A stretch of DNA of 64,000 nt, taken from NCBI RefSeq assembly GCF_029522115.1, contig NZ_JAKWFK010000008.1:62001-126000 (forward strand), read 5' to 3'. This DNA is from Trinickia sp. Y13. GTDB lineage: Bacteria; Pseudomonadota; Gammaproteobacteria; Burkholderiales; Burkholderiaceae. The notes under the pieces were generated by a model. The model saw only the letters and a program-made list of their open reading frames with translations. It made no database searches and was not told the origin of the DNA. Shown piece after piece: positions 1 to 9,276 of the stretch; positions within the stretch are counted from its first letter, which is position 1; every line of letters starts with the position of its first letter. The position numbers were made by a program, and so were the translations under genes.

Positions 1-1734
1 GCCGATTACGACCCGGCCAAGATCTCGGCCGGCGGCGGCGTGTTTCCGCGCACGGCCAAAGCGATCTCGATTTCGCCGGCAGTGCGAGCCGTGCTCGGCA
101 TCGACGCGGCGGCGCTCGCGCCGAACGAGCTCATTCGCGCCATCCTGCTCGCGCCGGTGGATTTGCTCTACAACGGCGGCATCGGCACCTACGTGAAGGC
201 GACGCGCGAAACGCATGCTCAAGTAGGCGACCGCGCGAACGACGGGGTGCGCGTGAACGGCGCGCAATTGCGTGCCAAAGTCGTCGCGGAAGGCGGCAAT
301 CTCGGCCTCACGCAGTTGGGACGCATCGAATTTGCGCAGAAGGGCGGCCGCATAAATACCGATGCGATCGACAATTCCGCCGGCGTCGACTGTTCCGACC
401 ACGAGGTGAACATCAAGATCCTGCTCGGCCTCGTGGTGGCCGATGGCGAGATGACGGAGAAGCAGCGCAACGCCTTGCTCGCGGAGATGACCGACGAGGT
501 CGGGCAACTGGTATTGCGCGACAACTACGAGCAGACGCAGGCGTTGTCGATCGCAGGACGCTATGCGCCGCAACTGCTCGAAGCCGAAGCGCGGCTCATG
601 CGCTCGCTCGAACGGCTTGGCCGCCTGAACCGGGCGATCGAGTTCCTTCCGAGCGATGACGACATCGCCGAGCGGCAAGCGGGCGCGCTCGGCCTGACCA
701 CGCCCGAGCGCGCCGTCCTGCTTGCCTACAGCAAGATGTGGCTCTACGACGAGCTGCTCGACTCGGACCTGCCCGAGGATGCGCTCGTCGCCGACATGCT
801 GCGCGATTACTTCCCCAAGCCCCTGCAAACGCGCTTCGCCGACGCCGCCGAGCGCCACCCGCTCAAGCGCGAGATTCTCGCGACGCACTTGGCCAACGCG
901 CTCGTCAATCGTGTGGGCTGCACGTTCGTGCATCGGCTGCAAGAGGAGACCGACGCCAAGCCCAGCGACATCGTGCATGCCTGCATCATGGCGCGGGATG
1001 TCTTCGATATCGGCGAGCTTTGGTTGCGCATCGACGCGCTCGACAATCGTGTTGCCGATGACGTGCAGGCGCGCATGTTCGTCGACGTCGCGCGGCTCGT
1101 CGAGCGCGCGGCGCTCTGGTTCCTGCGACAATTGCAGGCTGCGCAGCTCGCGCGCGATAGTGCGGGCGTCGCGGCGCTGATCGCGCGTTGCCGCGAGGCG
1201 GCGGCGCGGCTGGCGCCTCGTTTGCCGGCGCTGTTGCCTAGCGCCGAGCTGGCGGCGCTGGACGAGCGGCGGCGCGCGCTGGAGCAGGCGGGCGTCGACG
1301 CCGATCTGGCCGCGCGTGTCGCGAGCGGGGACATTTCAGCGGCCGTGCTCGATATCGCCGAGGTGGCGTCGAGCGCGGCTCAACCGCTGGAACTCGTGGC
1401 GGGTGTCTATTTCGCGCTGGGCACCATGCTCGACTACGCGTTCATCAGCGAACGCGCGAGCGCGTTGCCGACGCACACGCATTGGGACATGCTTGCGCGC
1501 GCGGCGGCCCTGGCCGAGTTGGCGCGGCTCAAGCGCACGCTGACGGCGAGCGCCCTTGCACATGCGCCCGAGCGCGCATCGACCGACGCCATCGCGGCCG
1601 CGTGGCGCGAGCAACGCGCGCCGCAGCTCGAGCGCTTCGCGCGGCTGGTTGCCGAGCAGCGAGCGTCGGGCGGCGCGAGCTTGTCGATGTTGCTCGTGCT
1701 CGTACGGGAAATGGCGGTATTGGAACGGAGATGA
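1..1734 (+). CDS. NAD-specific glutamate dehydrogenase, large (about 180 kDa) class, C-terminal part
   Basis: The reading frame is open from base 1, so the 5' part of the gene lies outside the window; 577 residues are visible. The sequence matches the end of the catalytic domain and the helical C-terminus of the large bacterial NAD-GDH, which is about 1600 residues long and converts glutamate to 2-oxoglutarate and ammonia in the cytoplasm. Recognisable stretches are [13 protein letters not shown] and [19 protein letters not shown], from the dinucleotide-binding part. The long alpha-helical tail with many Ala, Arg and Leu is typical of the class. The stop codon overlaps the selD start (ATGA), which suggests co-transcription or translational coupling. 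Confidence 0.93.
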   Translation, partial: ADYDPAKISAGGGVFPRTAKAISISPAVRAVLGIDAAALAPNELIRAILLAPVDLLYNGGIGTYVKATRETHAQVGDRANDGVRVNGAQLRAKVVAEGGNLGLTQLGRIEFAQKGGRINTDAIDNSAGVDCSDHEVNIKILLGLVVADGEMTEKQRNALLAEMTDEVGQLVLRDNYEQTQALSIAGRYAPQLLEAEARLMRSLERLGRLNRAIEFLPSDDDIAERQAGALGLTTPERAVLLAYSKMWLYDELLDSDLPEDALVADMLRDYFPKPLQTRFADAAERHPLKREILATHLANALVNRVGCTFVHRLQEETDAKPSDIVHACIMARDVFDIGELWLRIDALDNRVADDVQARMFVDVARLVERAALWFLRQLQAAQLARDSAGVAALIARCREAAARLAPRLPALLPSAELAALDERRRALEQAGVDADLAARVASGDISAAVLDIAEVASSAAQPLELVAGVYFALGTMLDYAFISERASALPTHTHWDMLARAAALAELARLKRTLTASALAHAPERASTDAIAAAWREQRAPQLERFARLVAEQRASGGASLSMLLVLVREMAVLERR

Positions 1735-2828
1735 ACAAGTTGGGTATGAACGATCGACACGATGACCACACTGACCACATGCAAGCGCCGCGCTTGACGA
1801 GTCTCTCGCACGGAGGCGGATGCGGCTGCAAGATCGCGCCCGGCGTGCTTGCCGAATTGCTGGCGACGCAACCCGCGGCGATGCCGGTCGCGGCGTTTGC
1901 CGATCTGCTCGTCGGCCGCGAAACGGCCGACGATGCCGCTGTCTACCGCCTGAACGACGAGCAAGCGATCGTCGCGACGACCGATTTCTTCATGCCGATC
2001 GTCGACGATCCATTCGACTTCGGCCGCATCGCCGCGACGAACGCGCTGTCCGATCTCTATGCAATGGGCGCGCGGCCGATTCTCGCCTTGGCGATCGTGG
2101 GGATGCCGATCAACGTGTTGCCCCGCGAGACGATCGCGGCGATATTGCGCGGCGGCGAAAGCGTGTGCGCCGATGCGGGCATTCCGATTGCGGGCGGGCA
2201 CTCGATCGATTCGGTGGAGCCGATCTACGGCTTGGCCGCCCTCGGCGTCGTGCATCCGGCGCGCGTCAAACGCAATTCGACGGCGCGCGAAGGCGATGTG
2301 CTGGTGCTCGGCAAGCCGCTTGGCGTCGGCGTTTTGTCTGCGGCTTTGAAGAAAGGCGAACTGGACGAACGCGGCTATGCGGCGATGATCGAGTCGACGA
2401 CGCGGCTCAATCGCCCGGGCATCGCGCTCGCCGAATTGCCCGGCGTCCATGCGCTGACCGACGTGACGGGCTTCGGGTTGCTTGGGCACGTGCTCGAATT
2501 GGCGCGTGGCGCCAATCTCGGCATTCGTCTGCACTATGGGGCGTTGCCGCTGCTCGCCGGCGTCGAAGCGTTGGCCGCGCGCGGGATCGTGACGGGCGCA
2601 TCGGCGCGTAATTGGAACTCGTACGGCGCCGACATCGACCTGAACGCGCAATTGCCCGATGTGGCACGTTCATTGCTGACCGATCCCCAGACTTCGGGCG
2701 GCCTGCTTGCGGCGTGTGCACCGGACGCTGTCGAAGCGGTGCTCGCTTGCTTTCACGCCGACGGTTTCGCCGATGCGGCGGTGATTGGCGAAGTCGTCGG
2801 CGGGCAAGCGCGCGTCAGCGTGGTGTGA
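1731..2828 (+). CDS. selD: Selenide, water dikinase
   Basis: SelD makes selenophosphate from selenide and ATP, the selenium donor for selenocysteine and 2-selenouridine tRNA. The protein has 365 residues, close to the E. coli enzyme (347). The catalytic motif GCGCK is present, with Cys31 and Lys34; the catalytic residue is a plain Cys, not selenocysteine. Other family blocks are DDAAVY, TTDFFMPIVDDPFDFG, GGHSID and LTDPQTSGG. The ATG at 1731 overlaps the glutamate dehydrogenase stop by four bases; ATG 1746 is an alternative that would still keep the motif. No selA, selB or mnmH lies next to it in this window, so the selenium pathway it serves must be encoded elsewhere. Confidence 0.95.
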   Translation: MNKLGMNDRHDDHTDHMQAPRLTSLSHGGGCGCKIAPGVLAELLATQPAAMPVAAFADLLVGRETADDAAVYRLNDEQAIVATTDFFMPIVDDPFDFGRIAATNALSDLYAMGARPILALAIVGMPINVLPRETIAAILRGGESVCADAGIPIAGGHSIDSVEPIYGLAALGVVHPARVKRNSTAREGDVLVLGKPLGVGVLSAALKKGELDERGYAAMIESTTRLNRPGIALAELPGVHALTDVTGFGLLGHVLELARGANLGIRLHYGALPLLAGVEALAARGIVTGASARNWNSYGADIDLNAQLPDVARSLLTDPQTSGGLLAACAPDAVEAVLACFHADGFADAAVIGEVVGGQARVSVV

Positions 2829-2959
2829 TGGCCGGCGTGGGGTTGCGGCGAAGATTCAGGGATCGTTCAGGTGAGAACGAAGTCAGATGAGGATCGCGCG
2901 AGCGGTGGGCTCTACGCCGTGCTCGCGATCCGTCGTTGCTGTTTCTTCCTCACGTATCT

Positions 2960-5473
2960 ATGCGCAAATCCACGTTTCTCGGCCTTTTATTCCTCCTGTT
3001 TTGTCTATCGATTACCGCTCGGGCGGCGCCGGCGTCGACGCCCGCCGCGGCTGAGCCGGTCTCGAATCCTTCCACCGTCGCACTGAGCCCCGAACAGGCC
3101 AAGCACGCATTGCAAGTGCTTGGCGACCCCAAATCGCGAGCTCAAATGGAGGACACGCTGCGCGCCATCGCAGCAGCGGGCGCATTGGCGACCCCTCCGG
3201 CAGCAAGCGCGCCCGCGGCCGCGCCGGCCAGCGGTGCGTCTGCCGTCTTGGCCGCGATCACGTCGAACGGGCTCGTCTCGCAGGTATCTCGCCAGACCGT
3301 CCGAGGCATTCGAGCGATCGCCACCTCATTGCGTCACTCGGCGGCCGCTTTGCTCGATATACGTTCGGTTCGCGCGTGGTGGGTCTACGAAATGACGAGC
3401 AAGGAAGGGCGCGCGCAACTCGAACAGCTTGCATGGACCCTTGCCGCGACGTTCGTGCCGGCCTGGCTCGTGAGCTGGCTCTGCTCACGGCTGCTGCGAA
3501 AGCGCGTTCGAGCGTTGGCGACGGGCGGAGCCGAACCGCCTCGCGCGTCCGGCATGGACAATGGCGCTGAAAGCGGGCCGGCTGCCTCCGCCAATGCCCG
3601 GGCAGATGCCCGGGCCGATTCCACGGTCCGGCATTTCAACGCGAACGTGCCTGCGGCGAACATCGACGAGCATGCGATGCGCGCGGCGCGCAGCGGGCGC
3701 GACGCGGCGCATGCCGGGCGCCATTGGTCCGTGCTGCAGCGGCTGCCGTATGCGTTGCTGCGTACGTTTCTCGAAGCGATTCCGCTTGCCGCGTTCATCG
3801 GCGTGGCGATCGTCGCCATGTCGTTATTGACGGACGACGGCACGCCCGAGGCCGATGTCGTCGAGACGGTGATCGAAATCTACGTCATCGCGCGCGCCGT
3901 GGTGCTGGCGAGCGCGTTCCTGTTCGCGGACGATGCGCCGAGGCTGCGCATGCTGCCGCTTGGCGACGCGTGGGCTGCATTCGGGCAAAACTGGGTATTG
4001 CGGCTCGTGGTCGTGCTGGGCATCGGCGTTGCGCTGGCCGAAACGCCGGTGCCGCTGGGCCTCACGGCCGAAGCGCACTTGGGCATCGCGAAGGTGGTGG
4101 CGCTGGCGGGCCACGTGATGATCGCAATGCTGATCTTGCAGATTCGCCGCCCCGTGGCGGACTGGCTGAGAACGAAAGCCGCCGCTTCGCGCGTGCTGCG
4201 CTTCTTCGGGAATTGGTTGGCCGACATATGGGCGCCGCTCGCCGTATTCCTCGTCATGGCGCTTTGGTTCATTTGGGCGCTCGACGTGCGCAACGGCTAC
4301 CAAGCGCTGCTCGAGCACGTCGGTTTTTCATTGCTGATTCTTATCGGCGCGCGCGTCGTCGCCATCGTCACGTTTGGCATTCTCGGGCGCATGTTCGGCA
4401 ATCAGAACGGCGGGACCGCCTCGGTCGCGTTGCAGCGTGCCCAGCGGTACTACCCCATGCTGCGCCGCTTGATCTGGCTCGCCATCCTCGTTACGGCCGC
4501 CTCGCTGGTGCTGTGGGTGTGGAACGTCCACATCTGGCATGCGTTCACGAGCAACTTCGTGGGGCGCCGGGTCGCATCGGCTTGCACGACGATCGCCATT
4601 GCCGTGCTGGTCGCATTGCTCGTCTGGGAATCGATCAACGTGTCGATCGAGCGACGGCTGCACCGGTGGACCGACGCCGGGGATCTGATGCGGGCGGCGC
4701 GCTTACGCACGCTGTTGCCGATGCTTCGATCCTCATTGCTGTTCGGAATCGGGCTCATCGTGGGCTTGACGGGCTTGAGCGAGCTCGGCGTCAACATCGG
4801 GCCGCTATTGGCCGGCGCGAGCGTGCTCGGCGTAGCGCTCGGCTTGGGTGCGCAAAAAGTCGTGCAGGATTTCCTCACCGGCACGTTCCTCTTGATGGAA
4901 AACGCCATGCAAGTCGGCGATTGGGTCACGCTGGCGGGGCTATCGGGAACGGTCGAATACTTGTCGATTCGTACGGTGCGCCTGCGCGGCGGGGACGGTG
5001 CGCTGCACACCATACCGTTTAGCTCCGTGTCGACCGTGAGCAATTCGAACCGCGGGCTCGGCAATGCGGCCGTGAAGGTAAGCATTGCCTATGGGCAAGA
5101 CATCGATCTTGCGGTGCGTACGCTGAACGAGATCGGGGCGGGCTTGCGCGAAGACCCGGCATTCAAGGACGGCATCGTCGGCGACTTCAGCTTCTGGGGC
5201 GTCGATCAGGTGGACGGCTCGATGGTCACGCTGCTGGGTCAAATGCAATGCCGCGATACGGCGCGTTGGCCGACGCAGCGCGAGTTCAACCGGCGCATCG
5301 CCGAGACCTTCCGCGAGCGCGGCATCGTCATTGCCAATCCGTTGCGCAATGTGTTGGTGCCGGGCGAAGCCCATCAGCCGGTCGCAGATAGCGCAGCGCA
5401 GACCGATGGCGCGAACGACGGCGCGCAGGCACGCCGTCCCGAACCCGACAAGAAGCCTTCGGCTCACCCATGA
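2960..5473 (+). CDS. MscS-family mechanosensitive ion channel, large YbiO-like form
   Basis: An 837-residue inner-membrane protein. It opens with a Sec signal peptide (MRKSTFLGLLFLL, then ARA), followed by an Ala-rich periplasmic segment, about ten hydrophobic segments and the MscS core. The pore helix and beta domain are seen around ASVLGVALGLGAQKVVQDFLTG and IPFSSVSTVSN near residues 620-700. Proteins of this type gate under membrane tension and release solutes on osmotic downshift. I chose ATG 2960 rather than the upstream start at 2936 because it begins a clean signal peptide. The C-terminus is a hydrophilic tail rich in Asp, Ala and Pro. It stands alone, about 130 bp after selD. Confidence 0.9.
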   Translation: MRKSTFLGLLFLLFCLSITARAAPASTPAAAEPVSNPSTVALSPEQAKHALQVLGDPKSRAQMEDTLRAIAAAGALATPPAASAPAAAPASGASAVLAAITSNGLVSQVSRQTVRGIRAIATSLRHSAAALLDIRSVRAWWVYEMTSKEGRAQLEQLAWTLAATFVPAWLVSWLCSRLLRKRVRALATGGAEPPRASGMDNGAESGPAASANARADARADSTVRHFNANVPAANIDEHAMRAARSGRDAAHAGRHWSVLQRLPYALLRTFLEAIPLAAFIGVAIVAMSLLTDDGTPEADVVETVIEIYVIARAVVLASAFLFADDAPRLRMLPLGDAWAAFGQNWVLRLVVVLGIGVALAETPVPLGLTAEAHLGIAKVVALAGHVMIAMLILQIRRPVADWLRTKAAASRVLRFFGNWLADIWAPLAVFLVMALWFIWALDVRNGYQALLEHVGFSLLILIGARVVAIVTFGILGRMFGNQNGGTASVALQRAQRYYPMLRRLIWLAILVTAASLVLWVWNVHIWHAFTSNFVGRRVASACTTIAIAVLVALLVWESINVSIERRLHRWTDAGDLMRAARLRTLLPMLRSSLLFGIGLIVGLTGLSELGVNIGPLLAGASVLGVALGLGAQKVVQDFLTGTFLLMENAMQVGDWVTLAGLSGTVEYLSIRTVRLRGGDGALHTIPFSSVSTVSNSNRGLGNAAVKVSIAYGQDIDLAVRTLNEIGAGLREDPAFKDGIVGDFSFWGVDQVDGSMVTLLGQMQCRDTARWPTQREFNRRIAETFRERGIVIANPLRNVLVPGEAHQPVADSAAQTDGANDGAQARRPEPDKKPSAHP

Positions 5474-5593
5474 CGAGCGATGAGCGCGCCTCTATACTGA
5501 CGCGCGCAGCACCGGCATTCGCATCAGTAGGAGTATCGGTATCAGCTTCAGCGAGCGGTTCTCTCCAACAAGTCACGAATCCAAGGAGTGCCC

Positions 5594-6655
5594 ATGCATA
5601 CTCGCACCATCGCCTCGATCGGCGCGATCGCGCTGACCGCCTGCGCGACGACAGCCTCGGTCGCGCAGGATAACGACGCCGCCTTTGCCGAATCGGGCGC
5701 GCACGGTAGGCACGTGAAGGTCATGATCATTTCGATGTTCGCGCCGGAAGGACAAGTCTGGCTCGACCACCTGGGCCCATGGGAAGCAATTCCCGTCGCC
5801 GGGCTCTCGCCCGACTACCCGGACGTGCATTGCAACAAGCAAGACATCTGCGTGATGACCACCGGCATGGGCCATGCGAACGCGGCTGCCTCGACCATGG
5901 CCCTGACATTCTCGCCGCGCTTCGACCTGCGCCACACGTACTTCATGATTGCCGGCATCGCCGGTATCGACCCGGCCCAAGGGACGCTCGGGTCGGCGGC
6001 GTGGGCGAAATACCTCGTCGATTTCGGCATTCAATGGGAACTCGACGGGCGCGAAATCCCGCCGGGATGGAATACCGGTTATCTCGGCATCAATACGACG
6101 AGCCCGACGCAAAAACCGCCGCTCGATTACAAAACCGAGGTGTTCCAACTGAACGCGAAGCTGGCCGATGCCGCTTTTGCGCTCTCGCGCAACGTCGTGC
6201 TGACCGACAGCGCGCAGGCGCAGGCGGCCAGAGCGAAGTACAGCTACGCGCCCGCGAACCAGCCGCCATCGGTGATCCAATGCGACACCTTGGCGGGCGA
6301 CACGTGGTTCTCGGGCACCGATCTAGGCCAACGCGCGCGCGATTGGACCAAAATCATGACGGACGGCAAAGGCACGTACTGCACCACCCAGCAGGAAGAC
6401 AACGCAACCTACGAGGCGCTGACTCGCGCGGCCAATGCCCATCGCGTGGACCTCTCGCGCGTTGCCGTTCTGCGCACGGGTTCGGATTTCGATCGTCCGT
6501 ACGACGGTCAGACGAGCGTTGACAATCTGCTCAACTACCAAGCGCAGGGCGGTTTCCCGCTGGCGATCGCGAACCTGTATGCGACGGGCAACCCGCTCGT
6601 GCAGGAAATTGCGACGCATTGGGGGCAATGGCGCAACGGCGTGCCGCAACGCTGA
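5594..6655 (+). CDS. Purine nucleoside permease (NUP family) homologue, secreted
   Basis: A 353-residue protein with a signal peptide that ends near SVAQD. Its body matches the NUP family (fungal purine nucleoside permeases and bacterial homologues, related to nucleoside phosphorylase-like folds): HVKVMIISMFAPEGQVW, VMTTGMGHANAA and YFMIAGIAGIDP. The bacterial members are predicted periplasmic, and their substrate is not well established. An AAGGAG site at 5583-5588 lies five bases before ATG 5594, which decides the start over the in-frame GTG at 5588. It has no operon partner. Confidence 0.82.
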   Translation: MHTRTIASIGAIALTACATTASVAQDNDAAFAESGAHGRHVKVMIISMFAPEGQVWLDHLGPWEAIPVAGLSPDYPDVHCNKQDICVMTTGMGHANAAASTMALTFSPRFDLRHTYFMIAGIAGIDPAQGTLGSAAWAKYLVDFGIQWELDGREIPPGWNTGYLGINTTSPTQKPPLDYKTEVFQLNAKLADAAFALSRNVVLTDSAQAQAARAKYSYAPANQPPSVIQCDTLAGDTWFSGTDLGQRARDWTKIMTDGKGTYCTTQQEDNATYEALTRAANAHRVDLSRVAVLRTGSDFDRPYDGQTSVDNLLNYQAQGGFPLAIANLYATGNPLVQEIATHWGQWRNGVPQR

Positions 6656-6662
6656 GGGCGCC

Positions 6663-6691
6663 GGCCGCGGCGGCGTTGCGCCGCTGCGGCC
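6663..6691 (+). terminator. GC-rich hairpin after the NUP gene
   Basis: A 13-bp stem (6663-6675 pairing with 6679-6691, one G-T pair) with a TTG loop begins seven bases after the NUP stop codon. There is no T-tract after it, so it is only a possible transcription end or mRNA-stabilising hairpin. Confidence 0.4.
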
Positions 6692-6787
6692 GAAACGGCG
6701 TCCAAACGGGCGCGTCGCTGTCCCAATGATCGAGCACGGAAGGCGATACGTCGAACATATAGGATCCCTTTAAGTTAGGACTGCTAA

Positions 6788-7087
6788 TTATTCACCGGCG
6801 CGGGCGAGATCGACGCCGGCATTGCGATCCTCGCGCTGTGCCACGCGGGCCGCTTGCGTTTGACCTTCGAGGCTCAAGCTCGGATAGCTTTGCTTGTTCA
6901 GCGACGGCAACGTGCCGTCTTGCCGGGCAGCGACGAGTTCCGCGCGAACTTGATCACGGGTTTTCGTGCTGGTGCCGAGCCACGATTGATCTTGATACGA
7001 GCCGTTGTGGCCGATGCCGCCATCGGCAAATGCGGCCGTGCTGGCGAAGAGGGAAACGAAAAGTGCTGCTGCGAGAGTGCGCTTCAT
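6788..7087 (-). CDS. DUF4148-family small exported protein
   Basis: A 99-residue protein with a signal peptide (MKRTLAAALFVSLFASTAAFA). The mature part carries the KTRDQVRAELVAARQDGTLPSL pattern in pieces (TRDQVRAEL, then QDGTLPSLNKQSYPSL) that marks the DUF4148 family, which is abundant in Burkholderiales and has no known function. ATG 7087 has an AGGAG site at a good distance and starts the signal peptide; the longer open frame upstream has neither. It is monocistronic and lies between convergent and divergent neighbours. Confidence 0.88.
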   Translation of the reverse strand: MKRTLAAALFVSLFASTAAFADGGIGHNGSYQDQSWLGTSTKTRDQVRAELVAARQDGTLPSLNKQSYPSLSLEGQTQAARVAQREDRNAGVDLARAGE

Positions 7088-7227
7088 GATTTGCTCCTGT
7101 CTTGTTGGGTGCGGCGCCGATGATCGGCGTCGCGACAGAAGCAAATGTAGGCTCAGGCGGAATCAGGATAAACCCGAATTTGACGAAATGATTTGTCGGT
7201 GCGGCAAAACAATCGGCGCCGTCGACC

Positions 7228-8232
7228 TCACACCACCCACTCCGTGAGAACGGGCGTGTCGAGCGCCGGGGCGCTTTCGCGTTCCTCGAGGGTGCGCTTG
7301 CTGCAAGGGGTATCGAGGCTTTGACGGCCGCTCAGCAACGGGCAGCGGTCGAACACCTCGGCGATCCAGTCGACGAAAACGCGCACCTTCGGCGAGAGAT
7401 GGCGGCTGTGCGGGTAGACCGCCGAAATCGGCATCGGCAGCGGTTTCCACGCGGGCAGCACTTCCTTGAGCGCACCGGAGCGCAAATGCGGCAGGACCAT
7501 GAACAGCGGCGCTTGGATCAGGCCGAAGCCTTCGAGGGCGCAGGTCACATAAGCCTCGGCGTCGTTGACGGACACGGAGCCGGGCATCTTCACCTCGACT
7601 TCCTTGCCGTCGACGAGAAAGTCGAAGTTGATGATCCGGCCCGTTCTGCTCGAAAAGTAATTGACCGCTTGGTACTGGCCCAATTCATCGATGGTCTGCG
7701 GCTCGCCCGCGCGCGCGAGATAGTCGGGGGCGGCGCAAGTCACGCCCTCGAACAAACCGATGCGGCGCGCGACCAGCGAAGAATCGGCCAACGCGCCGAC
7801 GCGCACCACGCAGTCCACGCCCTCCTGCAGCAAGTCGACGGGGCGATCGGAGAAACCGAGCTGCAGGTCGATATCGGGGTAGCGCTGATGGAATTCGCAG
7901 AGCCCGGGAATGACGACCGTGCGCCCGAGCGCGCCGGGCATGTCGACGCGCAACTTGCCGTGAGGCTTCTTGCTGCCGTTCTGCAGGCTGCTTTCGGTTT
8001 CGTCGACGTCCGCCAAAATGCGCACGCAGCGTTCATAATAAGCGGCGCCATCGGGCGTGAGGCTCAGCCGCCGTGTCGTGCGGTGCATGAGCCGTACGCC
8101 CAGGTACGCTTCGAGGTTCTGGATGATCGTGGTAACGGACGCGCGCGGCAGGTCGAGCGTTTCCGCAGCCTTCGTGAAGCTGTTCGTGTCGACCACACGC
8201 GTGAAGACCTGCATGGCCTGAAGCCGATCCAT
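7228..8232 (-). CDS. bpeT: LysR-family regulator of the adjacent RND pump (BpeT/CeoR type)
   Basis: A 334-residue LysR-type regulator. The winged HTH sits at residues 1-60 (MDRLQAMQVFTRVVDTNSF, then FTKAAETLDLPRASVTTII) and is followed by a periplasmic-binding-protein-like effector domain. It is transcribed away from llpE-bpeE-bpeF-oprC, the arrangement known for B. pseudomallei bpeT and B. cenocepacia ceoR, whose regulators activate the pump and respond to inducers such as salicylate. ATG 8232 is the start that gives the canonical HTH N-terminus. The C-terminus is about 30 residues longer than most LysR proteins. The symbol is assigned from gene order and family and was not checked by alignment. 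Confidence 0.85.
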   Translation of the reverse strand: MDRLQAMQVFTRVVDTNSFTKAAETLDLPRASVTTIIQNLEAYLGVRLMHRTTRRLSLTPDGAAYYERCVRILADVDETESSLQNGSKKPHGKLRVDMPGALGRTVVIPGLCEFHQRYPDIDLQLGFSDRPVDLLQEGVDCVVRVGALADSSLVARRIGLFEGVTCAAPDYLARAGEPQTIDELGQYQAVNYFSSRTGRIINFDFLVDGKEVEVKMPGSVSVNDAEAYVTCALEGFGLIQAPLFMVLPHLRSGALKEVLPAWKPLPMPISAVYPHSRHLSPKVRVFVDWIAEVFDRCPLLSGRQSLDTPCSKRTLEERESAPALDTPVLTEWVV

Positions 8233-8275
8233 CGTCGTTCTCCGGAATACTCCCGCCGACTGTCCCAAGTAATGA

Positions 8276-8352
8276 GAACAATTGTTCGGGCGCGGTGAAT
8301 TGTGTTGCCGGATTATAGGCATTTATCGCCGAGTCTGCCGAACGCACAATTC
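8276..8352. promoter_or_regulatory. Two inverted repeats in the bpeT-llpE divergent promoter region
   Basis: The 158-bp gap between the two divergent starts holds a perfect 12-bp palindrome GAACAATTGTTC at 8276-8287. A second pair of arms follows: GAATTGTG at 8297-8304 and its complement CACAATTC at 8345-8352, 40 bases apart. The shared ATTG/CAAT core suggests repeated binding units for the LysR protein encoded next door. The binding itself is inference. Confidence 0.5.
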
Positions 8353-8390
8353 GCATCATTCTGAAACTGTCGCGCTTTGCGCGTTCGATC

Positions 8391-9236
8391 ATGCGAACTA
8401 CGCATTCCCGTGGGATTTCCGCGGGATCGCCTTGGGGCACGGATCCGCTCGAGGTCAATGAGGTCCGGATTGCCGGATATGAGAGCAATATACCGCTGCG
8501 GCTTTATCGCCGGGCCGGTGTACGCTCATTGCCGGTCATGCTTTATTTTCATGGTGGCGCTTTCGTTAGCGGTTCGCTGGACGATGCCGAATTTGCGGCA
8601 CGCTATTTTGCGGAACATCTATCGGTATTGGTCATATCCGTAGGCTATTCGCTCGCGCCGAAGCATCCGTTTCCCGCAGCGCTCGAGGACGCCTACCGCG
8701 CAGCCCGCTGGGTGGACGGGTCGGGCCGGGCGATCGGCGGCGACGGCAAGCGGCTGTTGGTGGCAGGGCATTGCGCGGGCGGGCATATCGCCAACGGTCT
8801 CGCATTCGTCGCACGAGATCGCGGCGACGTGGGCATCGCGGCGCAAGCGCTGTTCAGCCCAATGCTCGATCCGAGCATGACGTGCCTAGCCGACGAGCGC
8901 CAAGTGGCGTCCGACATCACGCCGCGTCAGTGTCTGGCGAGCTACCGCGCCTACCTGCCGCAAGCGTCGCAACGGTTGCATCCCTACGCCGCGCCGCTCG
9001 AATCGAGGCGGCTCGCGGGGTTGCCGCCGGCTTTCATCGCGACGGCGCGCAACGACGTGCTGCACGTCGAAGCGGAAACCTACGCCGCTCGCCTGATCGG
9101 CGCCGGCGTGCCGACGCAGGTTATGCGCTACTCAAATGCAACACATGAGCGGATCGCGTACGATCCGCAAGCTTTGCAAGACGCCGCGCGCTTCTTCGAG
9201 CGTCACCTCGAACCGCGCGCTGTCACGATCGGTTGA
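8391..9236 (+). CDS. llpE: Lipase-like alpha/beta hydrolase of the efflux locus (LlpE type)
   Basis: A 281-residue member of the hormone-sensitive-lipase branch of alpha/beta hydrolases. The oxyanion motif HGGAF is at residues 54-58. The nucleophile elbow reads GHCAGG at 126-131, so the expected Ser of GDSAGG is Cys128 (codon TGC at 8772-8774). Asp222 and His252 are the likely acid and base. The gene is first in the llpE-bpeE-bpeF-oprC series, as in Burkholderia bpeEF-oprC and ceoAB-opcM loci, where a lipase-like gene is co-transcribed and its role is unclear. It starts with ATG 8391 and lies 40 bp before bpeE. Confidence 0.83.
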   Translation: MRTTHSRGISAGSPWGTDPLEVNEVRIAGYESNIPLRLYRRAGVRSLPVMLYFHGGAFVSGSLDDAEFAARYFAEHLSVLVISVGYSLAPKHPFPAALEDAYRAARWVDGSGRAIGGDGKRLLVAGHCAGGHIANGLAFVARDRGDVGIAAQALFSPMLDPSMTCLADERQVASDITPRQCLASYRAYLPQASQRLHPYAAPLESRRLAGLPPAFIATARNDVLHVEAETYAARLIGAGVPTQVMRYSNATHERIAYDPQALQDAARFFERHLEPRAVTIG

Positions 9237-9276
9237 CCAGAAACGTCATACAACAACACCACACCGGAGCCTCGTC

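Noticed and set aside
1731-2828. Selenocysteine-containing form of SelD
   Set aside because: The catalytic position is an ordinary Cys codon, with no in-frame TGA.
7321-8298. 325-codon plus-strand frame opposite bpeT
   Set aside because: Shadow frame; the minus strand encodes a complete LysR protein.
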